Of a stretch of 12,154 nt of DNA, positions 1 to 7,300 are shown one piece after another; positions within the stretch are counted from its first letter, which is position 1; each line of letters begins with the position of its first letter. The stretch is from RGDT01 sp964630925 (GTDB taxonomy: Bacteria > Planctomycetota > Planctomycetia > Gemmatales > Gemmataceae): the NCBI GenBank assembly GCA_964630925.1, contig CAZVZK010000225.1, forward strand, positions 1-12,154, written 5' to 3'. The notes under the pieces are model-generated. The model ran no database searches. It had not been told where the DNA came from and worked only from the letters and a program-made list of their open reading frames with translations. The position numbers and the translations under genes were made by a program.

Positions 1-260
1 CCTTATCCCGCAACAGATTGGGATTGACTACCCGCGTTGTCTCTTGACGGTATTGTGCTTAACCGGGGCCTGGCCCCGGTCCGCCGAGAAGTCGCCCCGG
101 TGCAAGGCCAGCCCCCCAGCGCCCAGGGGGCCGATTCGGAGCATATCGCGACGGGACGCGCCGTCGCAATAGTGTGAGACCAACTTCACGCACGCCAACA
201 TGGCAATTGAACCTCAGGTGAACGATTCCTACGAAAATTTGATGGAAGGGCTTCCCCAGT
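1..260. other. gene-free left edge with lower GC and palindromes
   Basis: No convincing gene is seen here. The stretches near 1-60 and 180-340 are visibly less GC-rich than the rest of the window, which may mean a different origin or an old insertion boundary. There is a perfect palindrome at 62-80 and a smaller inverted repeat at 148-167 (7-base arms, 6-base spacer). A 56-codon plus-strand frame from ATG 200 to TGA 368-370 lacks a ribosome binding site and overlaps the better-supported minus-strand gene, so I did not call it. Confidence 0.5.
62..80. repeat. perfect 19-base palindrome
   Basis: Two 9-base arms (ACCGGGGCC and GGCCCCGGT) flank a single T. A one-base loop cannot form as RNA, so a protein-binding site or cruciform is more natural than a terminator, and no T-tract follows. 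Its role is unknown. Confidence 0.6.
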
Positions 261-518
261 CTACAACGGGTTATTCCGTACTTCGCCAGGCTCGCTTGGG
301 CCATTTTCTTTTCTTGTTGTTCGGACCTGAGCCTCCTTCGTTCGCCCGCCCTTCGACGCCATCCACCTGACCATCTCCGCCCTCGCGCCCGGCCCCAGCC
401 GGTGGCCCTCCTCGCCCATCATGTCGAGCGTCATGGCGGCCTCGACGGCCTGTTCGACGGTCTTCCCACCGCGGCCCTCCTCCTGCTCGCGCAGCGCCGC
501 CTCGAATGCGTCTTCCAT
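261..518 (-). CDS. hypothetical protein, 85 aa, charged and soluble
   Basis: I do not recognise a family. The ATG at 516-518 is preceded on the minus strand by GGGAGG at 4-base spacing, a good ribosome binding site, and the frame ends in TAG at 261-263. The N-terminal half is acidic and alanine-rich and probably helical (EDAFEAALREQEE, then VEQAVEAAMTLDMM). The C-terminal half is basic and polar. There is no signal peptide or membrane span. It is divergent from the gene at 714, so the 195-base gap probably holds promoters for both. The GC content of its 3' part is lower than that of its 5' part, so the tail may have been replaced by unrelated DNA. A plus-strand frame runs opposite it but has no ribosome binding site. 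Confidence 0.55.
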   Translation of the reverse strand: MEDAFEAALREQEEGRGGKTVEQAVEAAMTLDMMGEEGHRLGPGARAEMVRWMASKGGRTKEAQVRTTRKENGPSEPGEVRNNPL

Positions 519-659
519 GTCGCCTCCCTGCGTCTGCGGATGCGGGCCTCCGGCAGGCCACTCGCGAGCCCGTTACCCCCACCGCCGCATCCTCCGCGCC
601 CTGGCGCTCTTGCCCCACCGGTCAACAAGAATGTGCGTCCCGCCGGATCGCATTCCCGG

Positions 660-688
660 TTGCGCATGCCCCCGCTTGGGTGTAGCCT
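660..688 (+). promoter_or_regulatory. candidate promoter for the 714 gene
   Basis: TTGCGC at 660-665, a 17-base spacer and TAGCCT at 683-688. The same -10 hexamer and spacing recur before the gene at 11749, and TTGCGC recurs at 1953-1958 (minus) and 8883-8888. The predicted start near 695 leaves a leader of about 19 bases. Confidence 0.45.
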
Positions 689-713
689 CCGCGGCGGAAA
701 GGGGGGGGCGCGT

Positions 714-1049
714 ATGGGGATGACAGACTTGGTGTATCTGGGCCCTGCCCCCGCCGACGAACGGTGCGCCCAGGCCGGCAGCGACGACTACGCGGACCGG
801 GCGCTGCGCGAATGCCGCGCGTACATCGAGGCGATCCGCAAGGTGTGCGGCAGCGAGCCGGAGGGGGCGGCGCTGCGTGTCAGGCGCGAGGCGCACGACG
901 CGGGCGGTTACTACGAGGTGATCTGCCAGTACGACGGCGAGGATGAGGCCGCCTCGGCCTACGCCGCCCATTGCGACGAGAACGCGCCGACCACGTGGGC
1001 GGTGGCTGGCATGGCCGCACCCGTGCCACCGGCAGGGAGGGCGCCGTGA
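714..1049 (+). CDS. hypothetical protein, 111 aa
   Basis: No family is recognised. I prefer ATG 714 (an in-frame ATG at 720 is equally possible) because a purine-rich G run lies just upstream and the predicted promoter ends at 688. The frame is open further upstream to 402, but that part has a shadow-like proline and arginine-rich composition and includes the promoter, so it is excluded. The product is small, acidic, soluble and without a signal peptide. It has an alpha-helical middle (YADRALRECRAYIEAIRK) and the aromatic stretch GGYYEVICQYDGEDEAASAY, which reads like a beta-strand followed by a helix. Its TGA overlaps the GTG start of the next gene (GTGA), so the two are probably translationally coupled and work together. 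Function unknown. Confidence 0.65.
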   Translation: MGMTDLVYLGPAPADERCAQAGSDDYADRALRECRAYIEAIRKVCGSEPEGAALRVRREAHDAGGYYEVICQYDGEDEAASAYAAHCDENAPTTWAVAGMAAPVPPAGRAP

Positions 1050-1582
1050 CCGATACGCCCATGCCCGGCACGCCCATCGACCTGCCGATCCCGCCGGACC
1101 TCTGCCAGGCGCTGGGCTACCGCGGCGACGCACGTTATGTTTCGTTCTACTTCAGCCCGTGCGGGGACGAGGCGGTCTACTCGGACGGGCGCTCGATGGG
1201 CTCCGCCGCGACCTGGGCCTACCTGGCGTACCGGCGCCACCGCGCCGTCGATCCGATCCTCCGCGGGTGGAACCTGGGCTACTCCGACCTCGACGCGGAG
1301 TACTGCCTCATCATCGACCGCGAGGCGTCACGCGCCAGCGTCGCCCCGCGCGACGAGGCCGCCGAATTCTTGCACTCACAGCACCCTTCCGCCCCCGCGC
1401 TGTCCCCCGAGGAGATGGAGGCGTTCAGCCGCAGACTCGACGGGCTGGCCGCGCGCCTGCGAGAGGCCCCGGTCCACATGGACGCCGTCATGCGAGAGGT
1501 GGACGAGCAGCGCGGGCGTGTGGGGAGGATGGTGTCGTTCCTGGACATGTGCCCGACGCCGCCTTCACGCGGGCGGGGCTGA
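1046..1582 (+). CDS. hypothetical protein, 178 aa, coupled to the 714 gene
   Basis: No family is recognised. The start is GTG 1046, chosen because GGGAGG lies 5 bases upstream and the start overlaps the previous stop codon as GTGA. An in-frame ATG at 971 is less likely because it would overlap the upstream gene by about 80 bases. Residues about 17-110 are rich in aromatic residues (ARYVSFYFSPCGDEAVYS, AATWAYLAYRRHR, LGYSDLDAEYCLIIDRE) and suggest an alpha/beta fold. Residues about 120-165 look like a long amphipathic helix or coiled coil (SPEEMEAFSRRLDGLAARLRE, then HMDAVMREVDEQRGRVGRM). There is no signal peptide or membrane span. Codon third positions are strongly G or C, as expected for a real gene here. 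Confidence 0.7.
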   Translation: MTDTPMPGTPIDLPIPPDLCQALGYRGDARYVSFYFSPCGDEAVYSDGRSMGSAATWAYLAYRRHRAVDPILRGWNLGYSDLDAEYCLIIDREASRASVAPRDEAAEFLHSQHPSAPALSPEEMEAFSRRLDGLAARLREAPVHMDAVMREVDEQRGRVGRMVSFLDMCPTPPSRGRG

Positions 1583-1589
1583 CCCGCCC
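1571..1589 (+). terminator. GC-rich hairpin over the stop codon
   Basis: GGGCGGG at 1571-1577 pairs with CCCGCCC at 1583-1589 around a 5-base loop that contains the TGA. No U-tract follows, so this is at best a weak or factor-assisted terminator for the 714-1582 pair. Confidence 0.3.
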
Positions 1590-1611
1590 CCGGCCAGAAC
1601 CAGGTTCGATC

Positions 1612-1636
1612 CTCTGCTCTGCTCTGCTCTGCTCTG
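1612..1636. repeat. pentanucleotide tandem repeat, CTCTG x5
   Basis: Five exact head-to-tail copies of CTCTG lie in the gap after the 1046-1582 gene. Arrays of this kind change length by polymerase slippage. No open frame that I accept crosses it, so phase variation of a protein is not supported. It could alter spacing or be neutral. Confidence 0.85.
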
Positions 1637-1712
1637 CGCGGGCGCGGAGAAACCCTCCCCGCATTGCCCGGGCCGGGCCGGCCTCTTCGGCCATCAGGCC
1701 CCCCCGAGAGGT

Positions 1713-1883
1713 TTACACGCCCACCCCAGGGCCCTTGTCGGCGCAGAGCAGGACGACGGCGACGCCCAGGAGGACGCTGCCGACGTGCAGGAACGGCGTC
1801 ACGTCCGGCTCGTTCTCACGGCATATCCGCAAGGTCTCCGCCCTCCTCCGCAGGTGCTCCAGACGTGTCGGCGTCAGCGCCAT
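1713..1883 (-). CDS. small single-span membrane protein, 56 aa
   Basis: The frame could be read from farther upstream, but ATG 1881-1883 is preceded on the minus strand by GGAGG at 6-base spacing, and a promoter fits further up (1930-1958), so this short start is preferred. Residues 1-28 are basic and helical (TRLEHLRRRAETLRICRENE). Residues about 29-47 form a hydrophobic segment (FLHVGSVLLGVAVVLLCA), followed by a short polar tail. The positive N-terminus predicts an N-in topology. No family is recognised. It points away from the three-gene cluster and is not obviously part of it. Confidence 0.55.
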   Translation of the reverse strand: MALTPTRLEHLRRRAETLRICRENEPDVTPFLHVGSVLLGVAVVLLCADKGPGVGV

Positions 1884-1929
1884 TCTCAACCTCCACAACT
1901 CCCCGGCTTCCCGGCCGATTCCTGCGCGA

Positions 1930-1958
1930 GGTGTATCACGCGCGGCGCGTCCGCGCAA
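1930..1958 (-). promoter_or_regulatory. candidate promoter for the 56-aa membrane protein
   Basis: On the minus strand TTGCGC (1953-1958), a 17-base spacer and TACACC (1930-1935). The predicted start near 1923 leaves about 40 bases before the ATG, with the ribosome binding site inside. Confidence 0.4.
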
Positions 1959-1975
1959 GGGCCCTGAGGCCCGAC

Positions 1976-2012
1976 TCAGCGGATGAAGTCGACGGGGACG
2001 CCCGTCGAGGCC
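1976..2012 (-). pseudogene. remnant of a vapC 3' end, left direct repeat
   Basis: This segment aligns with the 3' end of the intact vapC at 8031-8069: 17 identical bases, 3 bases with two mismatches, 8 identical bases, a 2-base gap, then 9 identical bases. On the minus strand it still encodes a VDFIR-stop ending like the IDFIR-stop of vapC, but the 2-base deletion breaks the frame, and the stop codon TGA lies shortly upstream in the shifted frame. No further similarity to vapC is seen beyond 2012. It is either the last trace of a second vapC gene or a duplicated attachment-like site. The two copies are in direct orientation and bracket the three-gene cluster. Confidence 0.6.
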
Positions 2013-2167
2013 CCTCACAGTTGGGTGCCGAGGGGTTCCGAAGCGATTTCCTGCGGCGATACGGAAACATCGCGGGGAGGTCACTCGCACGGCGGGCGTG
2101 CCGGCACGGCGGGGTCCTGGCTTGATGGCGAAGTGAAACGGCAACACGGAAAAGCGGAACATGGGCC

Positions 2168-2196
2168 TTGACTTTTCGGGCAGTCGGTCCTATCCG
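2168..2196 (+). promoter_or_regulatory. promoter of the three-gene cluster
   Basis: TTGACT at 2168-2173, a 17-base spacer and TATCCG at 2191-2196. The predicted start near 2203 gives a leader of about 26 bases that includes a GAGGA ribosome binding site. The -35 is one of the closest to TTGACA in the window. No clear operator palindrome overlaps it. Confidence 0.55.
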
Positions 2197-2228
2197 CCTA
2201 CACAAGAACACGGACATGAGGAACAAGG

Positions 2229-2849
2229 ATGAACCCCATATTATCGCAAGATCTTCACACCCGCGCGAAGGACTTCGTCAAGGAGTTCGGCCCCTCCCTC
2301 CGACACGTCGCCAACGTCTGCCAGAGCCGGGGCATCACCCACTCCCGACATTGGGTGTCCGGCTGGAATAGCGACGGCCCGGATACGGAGGGGACCGACG
2401 AGATCCATGCCGACGCCGTCATCCGGCGCATGCTGAGCGGCGTCGAGGCCTGTGACGCGGCCGGTATCATCGTCCGTGGCACCACCAGGAGCTACACCAG
2501 GGACGCGAACGACTGGCTCGCATTGTTGGCCTCGGGCTTCCTGCCGCAGCTAGAAGCGCTCGCGAGATCGATAGCGACGGCGGCCCCGGACCCTGCCTCC
2601 CTGTCCGGTGAAGACAAAGAGATCGTCGTCGCGTTCGACGAGCTCTCCGCTTTCGTGCGTGACATGCGGGCGTCGGGCCGCTTCGCTTCACTCATTGACG
2701 CCATCATCCGCGAGCAGAAGGCCAATTCGCGGCTCGGGCAAGCCGGCGCGCGGGAGAAGGAGGCGGACGAGGAGCGGCGGTTCGAGGTCTTTGTCCGGGC
2801 TGTCGCGGGAAGCCGGCCGGAGTCCTCACGAGGGGGCGGGCCGAAGTGA
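2229..2849 (+). CDS. unknown protein, 206 aa, first gene of the three-gene cluster
   Basis: No family is recognised with confidence. The ATG at 2229 follows GAGGA at about 6-base spacing and a good promoter. Residues about 24-47 (LRHVANVCQSRGITHSRHWV and following SGWNS) have the pattern of a helix-turn-helix, with a small residue in the turn, but this is a weak reading. Residues about 60-165 look mostly alpha-helical (DAVIRRMLSGVEACDAAG, FLPQLEALARSIA, FDELSAFVRDMR, LIDAIIREQKANS). The C-terminus is charged and probably disordered, with a possible coiled coil at 170-192. There is no signal peptide or membrane span. Its position at the head of the operon would suit a regulator or an adaptor for the two NTPases downstream. 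The gap to the next ATG is 176 bases, so coupling is not tight. Confidence 0.7.
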   Translation: MNPILSQDLHTRAKDFVKEFGPSLRHVANVCQSRGITHSRHWVSGWNSDGPDTEGTDEIHADAVIRRMLSGVEACDAAGIIVRGTTRSYTRDANDWLALLASGFLPQLEALARSIATAAPDPASLSGEDKEIVVAFDELSAFVRDMRASGRFASLIDAIIREQKANSRLGQAGAREKEADEERRFEVFVRAVAGSRPESSRGGGPK

Positions 2850-3025
2850 GGCACCCAGGCCCCGCCACCCGGCCGCCCGCGGGCCACTTGTTAGGAGGTT
2901 GAAAAGACCACTTCCATCACTTGACGTTGAGAGATGGAGTTCATTTTCTTCCTTGGGATCGACCGGCTTCTTGCCGCGCGACTCGGTGGACCGTTTTCCC
3001 GTGCCTCCAGCCAGAGACGCTCACC

Positions 3026-4261
3026 ATGAGCCCCACCGCCCCGATGAGGATCCTCACACTCCCGCGCGGCCTCAGGCACGGCGGGGATGATTTCACCTTC
3101 TTCTTGCCGCGGGCTGCTCTCACACTCCCCGAGGGCCGATGGTCCTGGGACGAGCGGATCGACTTCCCGGGCCGAGACGGCTCACGCTACACGGCCAGAG
3201 GCCTCGTCTGCGCTTGCTCCTCCGGAATGGAATGGAGCGTCACCGTCAGGAAGCCAGAGCCCGACACGCCCCTGGCCGACCCCTATCCTAGTGTGAGTGC
3301 GGGTGTCCTCAGCCGGTATCTCGCGCCGGGGGTCTCCAGCGTCGAGCGGGATCGATACGTTTACGGGATCGACGCGGTCTGCGACGCCCTGTACCAGCCC
3401 CTCCTCGGCCTCACGGGCAGGCCTCACGGCCTCCTCCTCATCACCGGGACCACGGGGGCAGCGAAAAGTACGCTCGCCCGAGGACTGATCTGGAAGTACC
3501 TGAAGAGCAAGCTGCAGGGGCGGCCCCGCCGCCGACCACACCTACTCACCTTCGAGAGGCCGATCGAGACCACGCTCGCGGCCCGGGCCGACGCCGACAC
3601 TACTCCGAGGGAGATCGATGACGCGGCCGTCGAGGAGGCGCCGAGCATCCTCGGGGGCCTCCTCGGGATCGATTACACGGCTCGCCAGGAGGGGGTCGAT
3701 TACCATTCGCTGGAGGACGCGCTCCTGGGTGATGCCTTGCGCCAGACCCCCTCTGCCGTCTACGTAGGCGAGGTGAGGAAGCCGGAAGAATGGAAGCACG
3801 TGTTGGCCTTCGCCCGGACCGGGCATCTCGTGGTGACGACGGCGCACGCAGGGTCGCTGGTCGAGGCGATGGCACGCCTGTTCCGGGAGGGCGGCGTCCT
3901 CACGGCACACCAGAGGGGGCACCTGGCCGAGACGCTGCTGGGGGTCATCCACCTCGCGACTCTGGAAGGCCAATCCCCCGCAGGCACGGCCGCGCCCGCC
4001 CCGGCCGCGGTGTCCGTGGCCGTCTGGAGACGCACGCCTGCCGGCATCGCTGGCCTGGTGGAGAACGGCCTTTCCTCGGTCTTGCCGCACAACCCCTCCA
4101 GCGTACGGGACCTGGGGCCCGACGGCCTCGGGTCGCTTGGGAGGAGGTGGTTCCTTGCGGCGGTCCGGTCGTTCGCACTGGCCGATCCGACGAATCCCTT
4201 TGAGCAGAATGTCAAGGCGCTGATGGCGGGTGCGATCCGGCTCGATCTCCGGGGGGCGTAG
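3026..4261 (+). CDS. PilT/VirB11-like secretion-type ATPase, 411 aa
   Basis: This is a member of the type II/IV secretion ATPase superfamily (PilT, GspE, VirB11), which form hexameric rings that convert ATP hydrolysis into motion. The diagnostic order is present: P-loop GTTGAAKST at residues 141-149, Asp-box equivalent FERPIE at 176-181, Walker B region ALRQTPSAVYVGEVR at 237-251 (PilT has ALRQDPDVVLVGEMR) and His box GHLVVTTAHAGS at 266-277. The P-loop has Ala where Gly normally precedes Lys, so activity may be altered. The N-terminal about 100 residues do not resemble the PilT PAS-like domain and are unrecognised. No pilus or secretion genes are nearby, which argues against a role in twitching or secretion. 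The start is uncertain. ATG 3026 avoids a cysteine and tryptophan-rich N-terminus that would follow from the upstream TTG 2921. ATG 3044 is another option. It is followed after 51 bases by the large KaiC-like gene and is presumably co-transcribed with it. Confidence 0.85.
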   Translation: MSPTAPMRILTLPRGLRHGGDDFTFFLPRAALTLPEGRWSWDERIDFPGRDGSRYTARGLVCACSSGMEWSVTVRKPEPDTPLADPYPSVSAGVLSRYLAPGVSSVERDRYVYGIDAVCDALYQPLLGLTGRPHGLLLITGTTGAAKSTLARGLIWKYLKSKLQGRPRRRPHLLTFERPIETTLAARADADTTPREIDDAAVEEAPSILGGLLGIDYTARQEGVDYHSLEDALLGDALRQTPSAVYVGEVRKPEEWKHVLAFARTGHLVVTTAHAGSLVEAMARLFREGGVLTAHQRGHLAETLLGVIHLATLEGQSPAGTAAPAPAAVSVAVWRRTPAGIAGLVENGLSSVLPHNPSSVRDLGPDGLGSLGRRWFLAAVRSFALADPTNPFEQNVKALMAGAIRLDLRGA

Positions 4262-4312
4262 CCCGACACAGCGCAGGTCCGACCTCCTCCGATTCAATCC
4301 AGGTGCGCCGCG

Positions 4313-7300
4313 ATGCAAGTCATTCGGTTCGGGATCCCCTCGCTCGATCAACTGCTCGGCCAAGGCCCGGAGGCCCCTTGCGCAGGCTTCGCGGTCCCGG
4401 ACAGGGCGGAGTCGGCCACCTTCTGCCTCATCGGGCCGGACGGCACCGGCAAGTCCGTCCTCGCCCTCCACCTCGCCTCTTGGTACATCGCGTCCCTTGA
4501 CGGCCCCCGTCTGGATCACTGCAAGGTGCTCTTCGCCTCCACCGACCTCTCCCAGGCACGCGCCCTCACCGCATGGCGCAATTTTTCCCTCGACGCCCCG
4601 TCGGACAGGGCGGCGAGGCTCCACAGGCTCACCTGCCCATTGGCTGAGATCGACGGCCCGAGCGGGCTATTCGCCGGGGAAGTCAAACTCCAGCCTTACC
4701 GGCCGCTCGAATCGAGCGGAGCTCCCGGCAGCCCCTGGTTTGTCGATTACTTCGCGTCCCCGGCTGACAGCCCAGAGAAAGAACGCCAGGTCGCCTTTGT
4801 CGACTTAGAGGCCACCACCGCCGGCGATGATTGGGGGCTGCTCTGCCGCCTCGTTGCCGGCCTCGACACGCCGCCGGACGGCGACGAACGCCACCTCGTC
4901 ATCGTGGACGCCGTGGAAGGGCTCGAAGCCCTCGTGGGCGAGAAGGACGTGTACGGCGAGGAGAGGACCCGGCGGTCGAGGATCGCCCAGCTTGTGCGGG
5001 CCGCGGAGGGGAAATGCCATCTCGTCTTCGTCGTCGAGGCGGGCTCAGGCGACGACCGCCATCCCGAGGAGTTCATCGCCGACGTCGTGCTGCGGCTCCG
5101 CCTCGTCACCGAGGGGGGGTACTTGAAGCGGACGGCCGAGGTCGAGAAGGTGCGTGGACAGCCCCATGTGCGCGGCCAGCACGTCGTCCGAATTCGGCAC
5201 TGCGGCACCGAGACCGACGGGCACCCCAACCCCGACACACCCGATGTCTGCCGGGGGGACGGCTCCCCCATCTCTCACGTCCAGGTCCTCCACTCGCTCC
5301 ACCGCAGGTCCGGCGAGGGTGCGCGTGCCGAGCCCCGGCAGGGCACCCCTTCGCCGGCGGCCGCGGCCTTCACAGGTTTCGGCATCACCTACCTCGACGG
5401 CATGCTTGCGGGCGGGCGGCCCCCCTTGGCGGAGGGGAGTGACCCCGCCGGCCTCCCGGGCGGCGCGATCACGACGTTACTGGGTAACGACGCGACCCAC
5501 AAGGGTAAATTGGGGCGTGCATGGCTGAGCAGGTGCTTCACCACCTCGGGTTCGACGTGGGGGGTCGCCGCAAAGGTGTGCATGGGCAGCATTCATCGCG
5601 GCGAGCTGGTCCGTCGGCTGAACGAGCACGGCGCGAACATCGGCGTCGATGAGCCCCGCCTCGTGTACCGGCGGCTGGATACCCACCACACCACGCCCGA
5701 GTCGCTCTTCCACCTCTTCCAGTGCGTAGTCCTGGAGGCACAGAGGATCCTTCACACGCTCATCACCGGCGCCCCGCCTGAGAGCGTCGCGGCGTTCCGG
5801 AGCTGGAAGCGCGGGCAGGGGGAGGGGCATCTCTGGCGTGTCCGCCTGCTGATTGACGACTGGAGCCTGATCGAATCGGCGTACCCCGAGGTGCGGGGCT
5901 GCCCGCTGCTGCTACCCTCCCTGATCGACTTCCTCAAGAAGGAGGGCGTCAGCACACTCGTCATCGCCACCTGCTCCGGGAGCCCGAACCGGATCCTCGA
6001 GGAGGACACGCTGGCCAGCCTCCGGACGCTGTCCGACCACCACCTTTATACCTGGCATGTCCCGTTCTTCGGCGAACGCCGGATCGCCATCACCGCCCTG
6101 CCTTCGATCGTGCCTGGCAGGCCCGCCACGGTGCGGGAGCTGCGGGCCGGCAGGGGCACCGGCGAAATCCTCACCGTCGACCCGCACTTCGAGCTCTACG
6201 AGGGGCTCGAGAGCGGACAGGCCACGCCGATACCGCTGCGGGTCCAGCTCTACAACGAGCTGAGGGGGGAGCCCTGGCACGCATCCGGCGCGCCGGCCCG
6301 GACGTGGCGGGAGGGCGTAGGCCCGCTCTTCGCGAAACTCTTCAAAGGCCACGCGAATGAGCAGGTGGTGAATTTCGCGGCCGAAGAAGAGTATGAGCGC
6401 CTGCGTGAGCTGGCCTACCTCCAGAGCGAGGCGAGGCTCGACCATACGCTCGTCTTGCAGGTGGACGAGTTCTGGGCGGAGACCCAGACCGAGCTGCTCG
6501 AACAGGGCGAGTACCTCCTGGAAGAGGAGATCCCGACCCCGCAGCAAGGGCAGTACTCACCGGCTGACCCGCTGGGCCTCTTTCGGCCGACGGAGGGGTT
6601 CAGCCCTCACCCGCCCGGGCGGCGCATTGGGTACTTCACCACCGTCGGGAATGACTACGGCCGCTACCAAGGGGTGCACACCATCGATCGCGTGCCGTAC
6701 ATGTGGGATTTCGGGCTGCTGCTCTGCCGGCAGCGGCAGTGGGAGGTCGCAGCGGAAAATCACCCGAACGCCGCGGCCAGGGGCCGGATCGCCTCGGCTT
6801 GGGCTCGGCTCCCCCGGGTGGGTGATGCCCGCCCCGGAGCGGATGTCGGCGTGTCCTGGCCCGAGTTCTTCTGGGCCTGCCGGGATGTGCAAAGCTTCCC
6901 CGGGAACGACAGCGTCCCGTTCGACGTCGATCTCAGCGCGGCGGAGTCCCTCTCCTGCGTGGTGCTGGAGATTTGGGGGTCCATGCGGGCTCGGATGAAT
7001 CCCACTGCCTTGTTATTCGCGACACGCCGCGAGGACAGGAGGGGGCAGAGTTTGCCCCAGCTTCTTCAGGACCAGACGAACCAGAAATCCCTGTTCTGGG
7101 CCCTCCTGCTCCTCCGGTCCGTGATGGCCACCGACCGCATCCCGCGCAGGGGGGACAGGGGGCCGGCCGTGCCACGGCCCGCCAGTGCGAATGCGGCCGC
7201 GTCCAGGCACTGGTACGCCTCGGCGGTTTCGTACGCCGCCCTTCACCACCCCGAGAGGCACCTCCCCGTCGGGCTCCCAGGGGGATACTGTGTGCGTGGG

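Larger units (their letters stand above)
1884..2228. other. gene-free stretch between small ORF and three-gene cluster
   Basis: No gene is supported here. It contains the candidate promoter at 1930-1958 (minus), the vapC-like remnant at 1976-2012 and the cluster promoter at 2168-2196. Long frames on both strands are arginine and proline-rich and lack ribosome binding sites, so I treat them as chance. Confidence 0.6.

Noticed and set aside
200..370. 56-codon plus-strand frame with an ordinary-looking composition
   Set aside because: No ribosome binding site, and it overlaps the minus-strand gene at 261-518, which has one. Not excluded if the left edge is an unrelated insertion.
402..713. Upstream extension of the 714 gene
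   Set aside because: It would cover the promoter, overlap the divergent gene and encode a proline and arginine-rich shadow-like peptide.
1685..1700. Iteron-like TTCGGCCATCAGGCCC
   Set aside because: It is a single partial match without phase or neighbours, expected by chance in such GC-rich sequence.
3542..4624. Long minus-strand frame of 360 codons
   Set aside because: It lies opposite the PilT-like and KaiC-like genes, whose motifs are clear; long antisense frames are common at this GC content.
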